Source: a virus
Direction: 5' to 3' (one strand)
IMG/VR virus record: IMGVR_UViG_3300044845_000167
Location: 1 to 30,526 of that record
Length of the DNA: 30,526 nucleotides
Shown here: positions 1-6,745 of the stretch, piece after piece
How the letters are laid out: the number at the start of each line of letters is the position of its first letter
Numbering within the stretch: position 1 is the first letter of the stretch
Program-made: the position numbers and the translations under genes
The notes under the pieces: generated by a model
The model's input: the letters and a program-made list of their open reading frames with translations, nothing else
Database searches by the model: none
Told to the model about the DNA's origin: nothing

Positions 1-356
1 ATCCACATCGTTTCGCTACGACGCACGTTGAGGATCTTGAGCACTGGAACACGTGCGAAGTGTTCACGGTTGAGGACTTCATCAAATACAACCTTGCATG
101 CGAAATCTATGACGGCAATAAGGAGATATACGGATACCGGTTGGACTTCCTCGATCTGATGCAGTCGACCGTTGAGGAGCTGACCGCTGAGGTCAATAGC
201 CTTCGCATTGAGTGCCGACGACAAGCTGAGCAAGAAGAAGCCGATCGCGTCTATGAAAAGGCCGAAGAAGAATACTCCAACTGGATGAATTCGGCACATG
301 AGGATCGCGCGATCCGGGATCGCTACGAAGACCTCGCCGAAGCAGCTGAATACTAA
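1..356 (+). CDS. Hypothetical acidic protein, 5'-truncated by window
   Basis: Reading frame open from the first complete codon (base 3) to the TAA at 354-356. The frame has no upstream stop, so the gene probably starts outside the window; the first usable in-window start is GTG at 60, which would give 98 residues. The C-terminal half is rich in Glu, Arg and Ala, with a heptad-like pattern from about residue 35 of the GTG form, suggesting a charged helix or coiled coil. No family recognised. One base separates its stop from the next ATG (TAATATG), so the two are probably translationally coupled. Codon use resembles the neighbours. That it is coding is likely; start and function are unknown. 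Confidence 0.6.
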   Translation, partial: PHRFATTHVEDLEHWNTCEVFTVEDFIKYNLACEIYDGNKEIYGYRLDFLDLMQSTVEELTAEVNSLRIECRRQAEQEEADRVYEKAEEEYSNWMNSAHEDRAIRDRYEDLAEAAEY

Positions 357-357
357 T

Positions 358-528
358 ATGAAACGCGGGGATACTCTTAAAATCACCAAGACCTTTAATG
401 ACAAGCCCGTCACGCTATCTTACTTGGTACTTGCCGTAAAGGAAAACATTGTTACCGTAAGAACTCCTAAAAGATACATTGCGCGTCTTAACATCAACAA
501 TTTTACACTCATCTCAAAACCACATTAA
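358..528 (+). CDS. Small hypothetical beta-rich protein (56 aa)
   Basis: The ATG at 358 directly follows the preceding stop in a TAATATG junction and starts MKRGDTLKIT. The frame can be extended to an ATG at 298, but that lies deep inside the upstream gene, so 358 is preferred. The product alternates hydrophobic and charged residues in short strands (LSYLVLAV, IVTVRT, FTLIS), like the small SH3/KOW-like beta-barrel proteins common in phage accessory regions. That fold is inferred from pattern only. No catalytic motif. It is followed by another TAATATG junction into the DNA ligase gene, so it belongs to the same coupled operon. Confidence 0.6.
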   Translation: MKRGDTLKITKTFNDKPVTLSYLVLAVKENIVTVRTPKRYIARLNINNFTLISKPH

Positions 529-529
529 T

Positions 530-1879
530 ATGAAAACATTTGAAAACGTACTATCCGCTCTGAACGAAATTGCTAGCGTTCCTGGTAAGAAGGACAAAGA
601 AGCGCTCGTCAAGAAGCACCTTGAAAACACACCTGACTTTGAAAAGGTCGTTGTGCTGATGCTGAATCCGTTCAAGCGATTCTACATCAAGAACTTCGAG
701 CCAGCGACCGATGCTCCATCAACCTGGAATTCTGATGACGCTTACTTTATCTTTGATGAATTGGCGAAACGGAATGTATCTGGAAACGAAGCGCGTTATG
801 CTTGCGGTCGCTTGGTTGCTGCTGGATTTCCCGCTGACCTCATGATCCGTATTCTTAACAAGGATCCTAAGGCAGGCTTCGGTGAATCCACTGTCAATAA
901 GGCAAAGAAAGGCATCATTCCTGACTTCCCTTATATGCGCTGTGCACTACCAAAGGATGCTAAGTTCTCTACTTGGGATTGGAAGAAGGGTGTGATTTCG
1001 CAGGAAAAGGCTGACGGAATGTACTGCACAATCAACAAGTCCACTGGAGATATCGCAATGATGTCCCGCAGTGGTAAGCCGTTTGACACCGACTCCTTCC
1101 CAGGTATTGTTGAAGCCGCAAAGAAAATGCTCAACGATAACACGCAGACTCAAGGCGAGCTGCTTGTAATCAATGCTGCTGGCGAAGTTCAGCCGCGGGA
1201 AATTGGTAATGGTATGCTCAACAAGATTGCGCAAGGTGGAGTATGGCCTGACGGCTTTTCTCCGATTTACCATGCATGGGATCAGATTCCGCTGTCCGAA
1301 GTAAAGACCAAGGTTAAGTACAACGTTGGCTATCTTGCGCGTCTCACTGCGCTTGAGGCTCAACTTGGCGAACATAGTCAGGCAATCGCAGTCATCGACA
1401 CTCGGGTTGTCCACAACATGGACGAAGCAAAAGCACACTATCGTGAAATGCTTGAAGCTGGCAAGGAAGGTACTATTCTGTCTGAGCCAAACGCTCCATG
1501 GGTTGACAGTACTTCCAAGTTTAAGATCAAGTTTAAGCTGACCGCTACATGTGAATTGGTTATCACTGGCTGGCGTCCTGGTAAGAACAAGAACAAGGAC
1601 TTGTTTGGCTCGCTAATTTGTGAATCATCTGACGGTCTGCTTGAGGTCGCTGTCTCTGGTTTTACCGACAGTCATCGTAAGGAAATCTTCGAAAGCATCG
1701 ACAGTTACATCGGTACGATTATGTCGGTTGACTCTAATATGATCATGGAACCTTCGCGCGGAGGTAAGAAGTGGAGCCTGTTCCTTCCACGATTTGCTGA
1801 ATTCCGTAAGGACAAGACTGAAGCCGATTCGCTTGACAAGATCAAGGAACAATTTGAAGCTGCTATCCAACTCGCATGA
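530..1879 (+). CDS. 30: ATP-dependent DNA ligase (T4 gp30-like)
   Basis: Seals nicks in double-stranded DNA through an enzyme-AMP intermediate; needed for phage DNA replication and repair. 449 residues, slightly shorter than T4 gp30 (about 487). The N-terminal helical part (FENVLSALNEIASVPGKKDK) resembles the T4 gp30 start. Motif I is K160-A-D-G with K160 as the adenylated lysine; motif III is around GEL with E210; motif IV is E313-G-T-I-L; motif V is K330-F-K-I-K. The C-terminal part, with GKNKNKDLFGSLICES, fits the OB-fold domain. The ATG at 530 was chosen because it follows the previous stop in TAATATG; a TTG-initiated extension to 479 would overlap the upstream gene. It overlaps the next gene by 4 nt (ATGA). 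Confidence 0.95.
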   Translation: MKTFENVLSALNEIASVPGKKDKEALVKKHLENTPDFEKVVVLMLNPFKRFYIKNFEPATDAPSTWNSDDAYFIFDELAKRNVSGNEARYACGRLVAAGFPADLMIRILNKDPKAGFGESTVNKAKKGIIPDFPYMRCALPKDAKFSTWDWKKGVISQEKADGMYCTINKSTGDIAMMSRSGKPFDTDSFPGIVEAAKKMLNDNTQTQGELLVINAAGEVQPREIGNGMLNKIAQGGVWPDGFSPIYHAWDQIPLSEVKTKVKYNVGYLARLTALEAQLGEHSQAIAVIDTRVVHNMDEAKAHYREMLEAGKEGTILSEPNAPWVDSTSKFKIKFKLTATCELVITGWRPGKNKNKDLFGSLICESSDGLLEVAVSGFTDSHRKEIFESIDSYIGTIMSVDSNMIMEPSRGGKKWSLFLPRFAEFRKDKTEADSLDKIKEQFEAAIQLA

Positions 1880-2259
1880 CAAACGAAGAATACAGTCAGT
1901 GGTATACTGACCATGAAAAGAGTAGTTATCGCCGCAGCCGAATCCTAAAAGGAACACGGGATGACATTCACATCATTGCTATTCCAACTGGACGCAAACT
2001 GGACCGATACATCGAAGGATTTGTAGTCCGTAGCGGAAATGAAAATGTATTCCCAGTTGGATACGTTTCACCCGCATGGATTGCCGAATCATTTGAATTT
2101 GATGATTCCTTCAAAATAACACTATCACCTAAATCGCATAGCATTTCCATGCCTGGTTGGATGTGGCTGATTAGTGTCCCGATTGGTTTAGTCATTCTTG
2201 GAGCAATCATGTATGTGTTGGTCTTTGTCGGATTTGCACGTGCTTTCCGTCCATGGTGA
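1876..2259 (+). CDS. Hypothetical membrane protein, single C-terminal TM segment
   Basis: 127 residues. The soluble N-terminal part (about 1-93) has a Tyr/Arg-rich start and beta-like strands. One strong hydrophobic segment at about 95-121 is followed by a basic tail (RAFRPW), the signature of a tail-anchored or single-pass inner-membrane protein. There is no signal peptide. The start overlaps the ligase stop by 4 nt (ATGA), so it is translated by coupling to an enzyme with no evident functional link. The gene ends TGA, followed after one base by the next ATG (TGATATG). No family recognised; function unknown. Confidence 0.75.
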   Translation: MTNEEYSQWYTDHEKSSYRRSRILKGTRDDIHIIAIPTGRKLDRYIEGFVVRSGNENVFPVGYVSPAWIAESFEFDDSFKITLSPKSHSISMPGWMWLISVPIGLVILGAIMYVLVFVGFARAFRPW

Positions 2260-2260
2260 T

Positions 2261-2599
2261 ATGTCTAAAATTTCTACAACTAACGGAGAATTACCTTGTC
2301 TTCAAGCAAGAGTAATATCGGCGGAAAACAATAATGTTCTCATTCAAGTAAGATGTCCTGCGGGGTTATCAACGCTGACTGGAGATGACGCACTAGAATT
2401 GGCCAACAACATCAAGCATCAGTTAACGCAAGTTGGATTTGAGTCTGCATCTGTCAGGGCATTCAAAGAAGAATTTGACCGCATTTTAGCGTCAAAGACA
2501 GATAGTCGTACATATCTTCTCTGTAGTGCTCTAGAATCATCTCTTTATTCCGATCTGGGTAAATTACTGCCAGGAATGCCACGAGGCGTTCTAGAATGA
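2261..2599 (+). CDS. Hypothetical protein (112 aa)
   Basis: Starts MSKISTTNGELP at the ATG one base after the previous stop. The frame also extends back to an ATG at 2198, but that would place 63 nt inside the membrane-protein gene, so 2261 is preferred. The middle (VLIQVRCPAGLSTLTGDDALELANNI) has a strand-then-helix pattern like a small alpha/beta domain; the C-terminal third is helical. No conserved motif recognised. It is the last gene of the first coupled run: the 95-nt gap after it holds an AT-rich stretch and a new promoter. Confidence 0.65.
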   Translation: MSKISTTNGELPCLQARVISAENNNVLIQVRCPAGLSTLTGDDALELANNIKHQLTQVGFESASVRAFKEEFDRILASKTDSRTYLLCSALESSLYSDLGKLLPGMPRGVLE

Positions 2600-2640
2600 C
2601 GAAAAATACGAAATTTTGTGAAAATTTACGAAAAAAGATA

Positions 2641-2669
2641 TTTACATCCGAGCATTTTCCGTTTATAAT
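2641..2669 (+). promoter_or_regulatory. Early-type sigma70-like promoter (TTTACA-17-TATAAT)
   Basis: The -35 box TTTACA (2641-2646) and -10 box TATAAT (2664-2669) are separated by 17 bp. Upstream 2599-2640 is very A/T-rich with three ACGAAA copies, as in an UP element. The predicted start near 2676 leaves a leader of about 18 nt before the ATG at 2695. The same layout recurs at 5646, 6132 and 9067. Confidence 0.8.
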
Positions 2670-2694
2670 AATTCCGTAAGGCAACCACTACAAA

Positions 2695-2937
2695 ATGAAT
2701 ACCAATTACGATACTGCTGAACAAGCTGAAGATGCCGCTAAGGCGTATGCCGAAGCAAATGGCGGTGTTGATACTTTTGACGGCATGAACTGCAACGATT
2801 ACCTCGAGGAAGGTCAAGTTGAGTGCAGCGGCTGGGACGGCTTCGACCGTCGTTGTGACTGCGGCAATCGTCGAGTCTATTGGGAGATCGAAAAAACCTC
2901 TGACGGAAAGTTTTACGCAGTCGCTCGCGCTTACTAA
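2695..2937 (+). CDS. Small Cys-containing hypothetical protein (80 aa)
   Basis: First gene after the 2641 promoter. Acidic N-terminal helix (residues 5-22), then four cysteines at 33, 44, 54 and 56 (C-x10-C-x9-C-x-C) that could hold a metal ion or disulfide, with basic residues between and after them (DRRCDCGNRR) and a final strand pair (YWEIEK, KFYAVARAY). The zinc idea is inference: the spacing fits no zinc-finger class I know. Small proteins made from strong early-type promoters in T4-like phages are often host-takeover factors; nothing here shows which target. Confidence 0.75.
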   Translation: MNTNYDTAEQAEDAAKAYAEANGGVDTFDGMNCNDYLEEGQVECSGWDGFDRRCDCGNRRVYWEIEKTSDGKFYAVARAY

Positions 2938-2955
2938 TTCTAATCACTACATAAC

Positions 2956-3111
2956 ATGACAGACGCTCAAAAGAAACTCGAAAAATTCAAAAAGGATTTC
3001 TCTGCATTACTAAATAAGCACCCTGAGATTACTGTTTCTGGAGATATAAATGGAGATCCAGTTGCGTATATTTTTGATGGAATTAAAACGAAAACGATCA
3101 ATCTTAAATAG
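2956..3111 (+). CDS. Small hypothetical protein (51 aa)
   Basis: Starts MTDAQKKLEKFKKDF 18 nt after the previous stop and ends TAG, with the next gene's ATG immediately following (TAGATG). Lys-rich N-terminal helix, then a short beta region (ITVSGDINGDPVAYIFDGI). The amino-acid composition and tight packing with both neighbours support a real gene. No family recognised. Confidence 0.6.
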   Translation: MTDAQKKLEKFKKDFSALLNKHPEITVSGDINGDPVAYIFDGIKTKTINLK

Positions 3112-3261
3112 ATGCAAGACGAATCAAAAGTCGATGATTACCTCGATGAACTTCGAGTGCTGATCCTCAAGTCAAAAACCAACTTAACCTTCGCCGACCG
3201 AAAAAGATTCCGCATCGTCTGTAAGGAACTTAAAGCTCTCGGATACACACTTACTCTATAA
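3112..3261 (+). CDS. Small hypothetical helical protein (49 aa)
   Basis: The ATG directly abuts the preceding TAG stop. The product begins MQDESKVDDYLDELRVLILK and is almost wholly predicted helix with an amphipathic pattern, ending ELKALGYTLTL. The stop TAA plus one base leads into the next ATG (TAATATG). The exact abutment on one side and the recurring junction on the other support the call despite its size. Function unknown. Confidence 0.6.
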   Translation: MQDESKVDDYLDELRVLILKSKTNLTFADRKRFRIVCKELKALGYTLTL

Positions 3262-3262
3262 T

Positions 3263-3721
3263 ATGAACTTCACCGTTTCTGCTTTCACCCCGCCAAAAGG
3301 CACCACAGTTACTCGCCCTATGACCTACGCTGAGCGTAAGCTTGAAGGTCGTAAAGGTTACGCTCGTCACATCCTCAGTAAATTGCTAGAGTTGCGTCAT
3401 TGGGCTGACGTGAATGACTTCAAATGCAAAGGTAACGGAACCAAAATTGTCCTTTCTTTCAAAGGCAATCGTGCAACTATCAATTTTCAATATTCCAACG
3501 GCGCAACTAAGTTTAACCCAATCGTTTGCCCTTTGTATGACAAAGGAGACGGTACATACACACTTGATCAATGGCTGACCGCTCAGGATCCATGCCTTGG
3601 TGCGCGTCTTCTCAAGAACGGACGTAAGCAGATTCTTGATCGTAAAAGTCGCGAAGGCGAAAAGAAAAAACAGACTTACACTGAGCCCCACTCTCCAATG
3701 GAAATTGATGAATTCATCTGA
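3263..3721 (+). CDS. Hypothetical basic protein (152 aa)
   Basis: The ATG follows the previous stop in a TAATATG junction. The N-terminal 20 residues are Pro/Thr-rich and probably flexible. Residues about 24-45 form a basic helix. The middle alternates as a beta-sheet (KIVLSFKGNRATINFQYSN), and a Lys/Arg-rich stretch (RKQILDRKSREGEKKKQ) lies at about 119-137. The basic patches would fit nucleic-acid binding, which is inference. No family recognised. The 3' end overlaps the next predicted start by 14 nt. Confidence 0.7.
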   Translation: MNFTVSAFTPPKGTTVTRPMTYAERKLEGRKGYARHILSKLLELRHWADVNDFKCKGNGTKIVLSFKGNRATINFQYSNGATKFNPIVCPLYDKGDGTYTLDQWLTAQDPCLGARLLKNGRKQILDRKSREGEKKKQTYTEPHSPMEIDEFI

Positions 3722-3914
3722 ACCACGTTATGAAATCCATGGCCAAAGCATCTTCTTCAAGAAAGTGCCGCTGGTCCTGCACATTTCATTTTCTCGCAAG
3801 TATTATGGACTGTCGATATCTGCCGCTCGTCGCAAGATGAAAGGATGGCATACTCGCGGCCAACAAGACGAAATCATTCACTACCTTAAAACACAAAAAT
3901 ACATAACACAATGA
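3708..3914 (+). CDS. Small hypothetical basic protein (68 aa)
   Basis: Read from the ATG at 3708 (MNSSEPRYEIHGQSIFF), which overlaps the previous gene by 14 nt; the frame runs further upstream to 3597 only as an out-of-frame shadow. The stop overlaps the next ATG (ATGA at 3911-3914), which supports this frame. The product has a beta-like first half and a basic helical second half (SAARRKMKGWHTRGQQDEIIHYL). A competing 36-residue frame from 3730 was judged less likely. Function unknown. Confidence 0.55.
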   Translation: MNSSEPRYEIHGQSIFFKKVPLVLHISFSRKYYGLSISAARRKMKGWHTRGQQDEIIHYLKTQKYITQ

Positions 3915-4423
3915 AAGTAAAATACAAAGGAAGCGCGCAATCTATCAACAACAACGACACTTATACGGTGCTTGATCGTTGTGGATACACCGATCGTTAC
4001 AAGATTCGCAATGATTCTGGTTGCGTTGAATGGTATGCGGCTAGGAAATTCGTTGAAGTCAATGAAAAGGTTGATACCTCGACGGCTATTAACAGCGATC
4101 TTGTGAATAAGATTCAGCGTGAACTTAAGGAGACCGAAGAACGTCTGGGCGTTCTCCGAAATGAACTTGAGAACGCAAAGAACCCGCCAAGCAAAAACAT
4201 TTTGGAACGTGCTACTCGTAAGCTTGGTCGCAGTTGGATAAACGAAGTTGGAGGTGCTTTAGATAACCTCGCAGATGATTTGGTGATTATCACCGGTGAA
4301 TGGGTTCGCGGCCTTTCCATTGGCGTATCTATTGAAGGTGATGGGATCATGCTTGACCGTGATTATGACTGGAACATCACGTATCGTAACGGACGTCCTA
4401 TTCTTCTAATTCTTGACAAGTAA
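3911..4423 (+). CDS. Hypothetical protein with beta N-domain and coiled coil (170 aa)
   Basis: Residues 1-50 have the strand pattern of a small SH3/KOW-like barrel (MKVKYKG, TYTVLDR, DRYKIRNDSGCVEWY, KFVEV). Residues about 63-90 are a convincing coiled coil rich in Glu, Leu and Arg. The C-terminal part (IITGEWVRGLSIGVSIEGDGIML) returns to beta structure. It could be a dimeric adaptor; that is inference from layout. The start overlaps the previous stop by 4 nt. No family recognised. Confidence 0.75.
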   Translation: MKVKYKGSAQSINNNDTYTVLDRCGYTDRYKIRNDSGCVEWYAARKFVEVNEKVDTSTAINSDLVNKIQRELKETEERLGVLRNELENAKNPPSKNILERATRKLGRSWINEVGGALDNLADDLVIITGEWVRGLSIGVSIEGDGIMLDRDYDWNITYRNGRPILLILDK

Positions 4424-4425
4424 TT

Positions 4426-4647
4426 ATGACAGGACAACTTCCAAGACCAGGTAGTGTTTGGCGCCAGACCGCTCTTAATCGGCAAATGCGTGTAGTCTTC
4501 TCAAGCATGAAGGAGATCATCGCGCATGATGCTGAAATGAGTGATCGTCTTGAACACATAGTTTCATGGGTAGGTACCGCCGATGAGTTTAACAAACTCT
4601 TTGAACCAGGTGACCCATCTAAATTCCCTCAGACCGCAAAGGCATGA
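4426..4647 (+). CDS. Small hypothetical protein (73 aa)
   Basis: The ATG lies 2 nt after the previous stop. The product starts MTGQLPRPGSVWRQT, with a mainly helical body (VVFSSMKEIIAHDAEMSDRLEHIVSWV) and a Pro-rich tail. Its stop overlaps the next ATG (ATGA, 4644-4647). No family recognised; the strong support is its place in a coupled gene run. Confidence 0.65.
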   Translation: MTGQLPRPGSVWRQTALNRQMRVVFSSMKEIIAHDAEMSDRLEHIVSWVGTADEFNKLFEPGDPSKFPQTAKA

Positions 4648-5042
4648 TTGTTGAAATTCAAACAACGAAGGAAATCCAATTGACGCATGTTTGGATTCAG
4701 GTGCCAGTGCGATATGAAGACCAAGACATTCCATACGATTTCCCTTTCAGAACAAAGAACGTATGGACGCCGGCAATTGAACTTGACACTGGACGTGTTG
4801 TCGATTGGCCAAAGGGCGTATCGGCAAATGTGTATCTAAAGGTATGCGATTCAGGTCGATATAATCTTATGGATAATGGGATGATCGTTGAGACAATTCA
4901 TGATTATGTCCCAGCCTTTATTCCAAATGAATATGGCGATTACATCAATTTTGACATCAATGAGGATGGTGTCATTCTTAATTGGTATAATCCCGAAAGT
5001 ATCAAAGATATGATCGAAGAATATCTAAACGAAAACTCATGA
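4644..5042 (+). CDS. Hypothetical beta-rich acidic protein (132 aa)
   Basis: Strands dominate: IVEIQTTKEIQLTHVWIQVPV, NVYLKVCDSGRYNLMD, YINFDINEDGVILNWY, ending in an acidic helix (DMIEEYLNENS). Net charge is clearly acidic. Overlaps both neighbours by 4 nt, so it is coupled to the phosphatase-like gene downstream. No catalytic motif or known family seen. Confidence 0.7.
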   Translation: MIVEIQTTKEIQLTHVWIQVPVRYEDQDIPYDFPFRTKNVWTPAIELDTGRVVDWPKGVSANVYLKVCDSGRYNLMDNGMIVETIHDYVPAFIPNEYGDYINFDINEDGVILNWYNPESIKDMIEEYLNENS

Positions 5043-5614
5043 AAAATCTGTATCTTATCCGACATGGCCAAAGCGTCGCGAATGTCGATCCTTCGCATTA
5101 CTTCACTCAGCATGATCATCTGATTAGTCTTACTGACCTTGGGCGCGAACAGGCAAAGGAGGCGGGCAAGCGAGTATCTTACTTGGTGCAGAACCGTCCA
5201 TTCACGATTGTTCATTCTCCATTTGTGCGTGCGTCTGAAACGGCGTCGATCATTGACAAGCAATGTATTCTTGACGGGAAGTATGCAGCGATCCATGAAT
5301 CTCCTCTGTTGTATGAACGCAGCTGGGGTAACCTACGTGAAATTGTCGACAGCCCTGAATTGGATGCTAACATGCATTTCAATTTCTTCTATCGACCTGT
5401 AAGCGGCGAAAGCTTTGCAGATACGTATGTTCGCGTTGTGACCTTCTTGCAAGAAGTTCGTATTGGGCGATATCCGCATGATGACATTGTGATTGTTGCT
5501 CATGGTGAATGGATTCGTTTAGCAATGATGTATTTGCGTAGTCAATCAGTAGATTACTTTAATCGCTATCATACAAATCCTGAAAATTGTAAGGTTATCC
5601 TAGAACAACTATGA
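5039..5614 (+). CDS. Histidine phosphatase superfamily protein (phosphoglycerate-mutase-like)
   Basis: 191 residues with the family's catalytic signature at the N-terminus: L-I-R8-H9-G-Q-S, H9 being the residue phosphorylated during catalysis. R64 in SPFVRASETA and H155 in VIVAHGEWIR complete the usual phosphate pocket. The family removes phosphate from small molecules (sugars, nucleotides, cofactors) or proteins. Substrate cannot be told from sequence. The start overlaps the preceding gene by 4 nt (ATGA). Phage members are known but mostly uncharacterised. Its position just upstream of an alarmone hydrolase could mean a shared role in nucleotide metabolism (inference). Confidence 0.9.
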   Translation: MKNLYLIRHGQSVANVDPSHYFTQHDHLISLTDLGREQAKEAGKRVSYLVQNRPFTIVHSPFVRASETASIIDKQCILDGKYAAIHESPLLYERSWGNLREIVDSPELDANMHFNFFYRPVSGESFADTYVRVVTFLQEVRIGRYPHDDIVIVAHGEWIRLAMMYLRSQSVDYFNRYHTNPENCKVILEQL

Positions 5615-5645
5615 TCATTTTGTCAAATTATTACAAATAATGTTG

Positions 5646-5674
5646 TTTACATTTTCCAGGAATCTGTTTATAAT
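5646..5674 (+). promoter_or_regulatory. Early-type promoter driving the HD hydrolase gene, apparently leaderless
   Basis: TTTACA (5646-5651), 17-bp spacer, TATAAT (5669-5674). Only 8 nt separate the -10 box from the ATG at 5683, so transcription should begin at or within about 3 nt of the start codon. Upstream 5615-5645 is A/T-rich. Confidence 0.8.
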
Positions 5675-5682
5675 ACTGTTGT

Positions 5683-6126
5683 ATGGATACCGATAAGATC
5701 ATTAACTCTGACGTTTTGGAATTTTCCACTCGTGCGCATGCCGGACAAACCCGAAAGTTTACGGGCACGCCTTACATCACGCATCCAATTGCGGTTGCAT
5801 CAATTGCAAAGGATATTGTTGATAGTGATTGGATTGACAATTCACTGCTTGAGAAGGTTGCATTGCTTCACGATGTTCTTGAAGATACTGATGTTACATA
5901 TGAAGAATTGCTTGAGGTATTTGGAGGAGAAGTCGCGGGCTGTGTTCGGATTTTGACTAAGATTCCAAGTGAAACTTATCTGCAAGCAATCTTGCGTGCG
6001 AAAAAGAATCCAATCACTCGCATTGTAAAGTATGCAGACAATGTGCATAACAGCTCAGATCTTAAGCCGGGTTGTCTAAAGGACAAGTACGAGATGTCAA
6101 TGTACATTCTTTCAGACGGACACTAA
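5683..6126 (+). CDS. Small HD-domain (p)ppGpp hydrolase, MESH1/SpoT-N type
   Basis: 147 residues covering only a RelA/SpoT-type HD hydrolase domain. R24 and H34 lie in TRKFTGTPYITHP, the metal-binding H63-D64 with E67-D68 in HDVLEDTD, and D119 with N123 in YADNVHN. These match the metal and substrate residues of SpoT hydrolase and MESH1. No synthetase, TGS or ACT domain follows, so this is a stand-alone small alarmone hydrolase by layout. Expected reaction: removal of the 3'-pyrophosphate from ppGpp/pppGpp (or a related nucleotide), lowering the stringent response in the infected host. It has its own promoter and seems leaderless. Family assignment is firm; the alarmone substrate is inferred. 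Confidence 0.88.
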   Translation: MDTDKIINSDVLEFSTRAHAGQTRKFTGTPYITHPIAVASIAKDIVDSDWIDNSLLEKVALLHDVLEDTDVTYEELLEVFGGEVAGCVRILTKIPSETYLQAILRAKKNPITRIVKYADNVHNSSDLKPGCLKDKYEMSMYILSDGH

Positions 6127-6131
6127 TTTGA

Positions 6132-6160
6132 TTTACATACAACCATAATCCATTTATAAT
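6132..6160 (+). promoter_or_regulatory. Early-type promoter, apparently leaderless
   Basis: TTTACA (6132-6137), 17-bp spacer, TATAAT (6155-6160), then just 6 nt (AACAAT) before the ATG at 6167. A normal sigma70 start would fall on or within 1-2 nt of the A of the ATG. The -35 box begins 6 nt after the stop of the HD hydrolase gene. Confidence 0.8.
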
Positions 6161-6166
6161 AACAAT

Positions 6167-6433
6167 ATGAAAAACAATATTGAACTTACGCGCGATTCAC
6201 TCCTACAGTCTCTCGGACAAGATGTATGTGAAGTGATCTTTACTAAAAAGGATGGCGGTGAACGCCTTATGCGTTGCACTCGCGATTTGAAACGAGCCAT
6301 CAATGCTCCGATTCCGAAGAATGAAAACTTCGTTGATGACAATCCTGACGTGATTCGCGCATATGATCTTGAGGCTGAAGGATGGCGTTCATTCATCATC
6401 GCTAATGTTAAGAGCGCAACCGTATTTGCATAA
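6167..6433 (+). CDS. DUF2693-like small phage protein (88 aa)
   Basis: The pattern CEVIFTKKDGGERLMRCT near residues 21-38, followed after a loop by a D-x-E-x-x-GWRSF strand, matches the small SH3-like-barrel proteins annotated in many T4-like phages as DUF2693 ('WRSF' proteins). Function is not established; the fold class is recognised from the motif only. First gene of a run driven by the 6132 promoter; its TAA overlaps the next ATG (TAATG). Confidence 0.75.
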   Translation: MKNNIELTRDSLLQSLGQDVCEVIFTKKDGGERLMRCTRDLKRAINAPIPKNENFVDDNPDVIRAYDLEAEGWRSFIIANVKSATVFA

Positions 6434-6744
6434 TGGATCAGTGGAGTCAAAATTTTGCGCTTGCTCGTCTCGTCGGATTAAATCCTGATGAATTCACGGG
6501 TAAGTGGATTGGAATTGGGTCTAACTTCCATGGGTATGATGATAAAAAACGTCTTGTCATCATACATGACTTCTACAATAGCCTTGATGAATTGCGATGG
6601 GTTGATGACGCATACGGCAATTCAGAAATCGCTCCATCCGATGTTTTTTCTCCAATTGAGATGACAGTTATGTTTCTTTCTTGTCGTCCTCATATGCGAA
6701 CCGAGGCAATCCTAAAATCACTTGACCTTTGGGTAGAGAAGTAA
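6433..6744 (+). CDS. Hypothetical protein (103 aa)
   Basis: Starts MDQWSQNFALARLVGLNPDE with a 1-nt overlap (TAATG) with the previous stop. The N-terminal helix is followed by a strand-rich middle (KRLVIIHDFYNSLDELRWVDD) and a helical C-terminus with two cysteine-free turns. No family recognised. It ends TAA, one base, then ATG of the next gene (TAATATG). Confidence 0.65.
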   Translation: MDQWSQNFALARLVGLNPDEFTGKWIGIGSNFHGYDDKKRLVIIHDFYNSLDELRWVDDAYGNSEIAPSDVFSPIEMTVMFLSCRPHMRTEAILKSLDLWVEK

Positions 6745-6745
6745 T

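Noticed and set aside
298-528. Longer start at 298 for the 56-residue protein
   Set aside because: Would overlap the upstream gene by 59 nt, while the ATG at 358 sits in the recurrent TAATATG junction.
479-529. TTG start extending DNA ligase by 17 residues
   Set aside because: Extension lies inside the preceding gene, and the ATG at 530 gives the natural gp30 start.
947-1438. 163-residue open frame opposite DNA ligase
   Set aside because: Shadow of a gene with all ligase motifs; no independent support.
2611-2627. AAATTTT-GTG-AAAATTT inverted repeat
   Set aside because: All A/T stem followed by A rather than T residues, so not a terminator for the upstream genes; it is better read as part of an AT-rich promoter upstream element.
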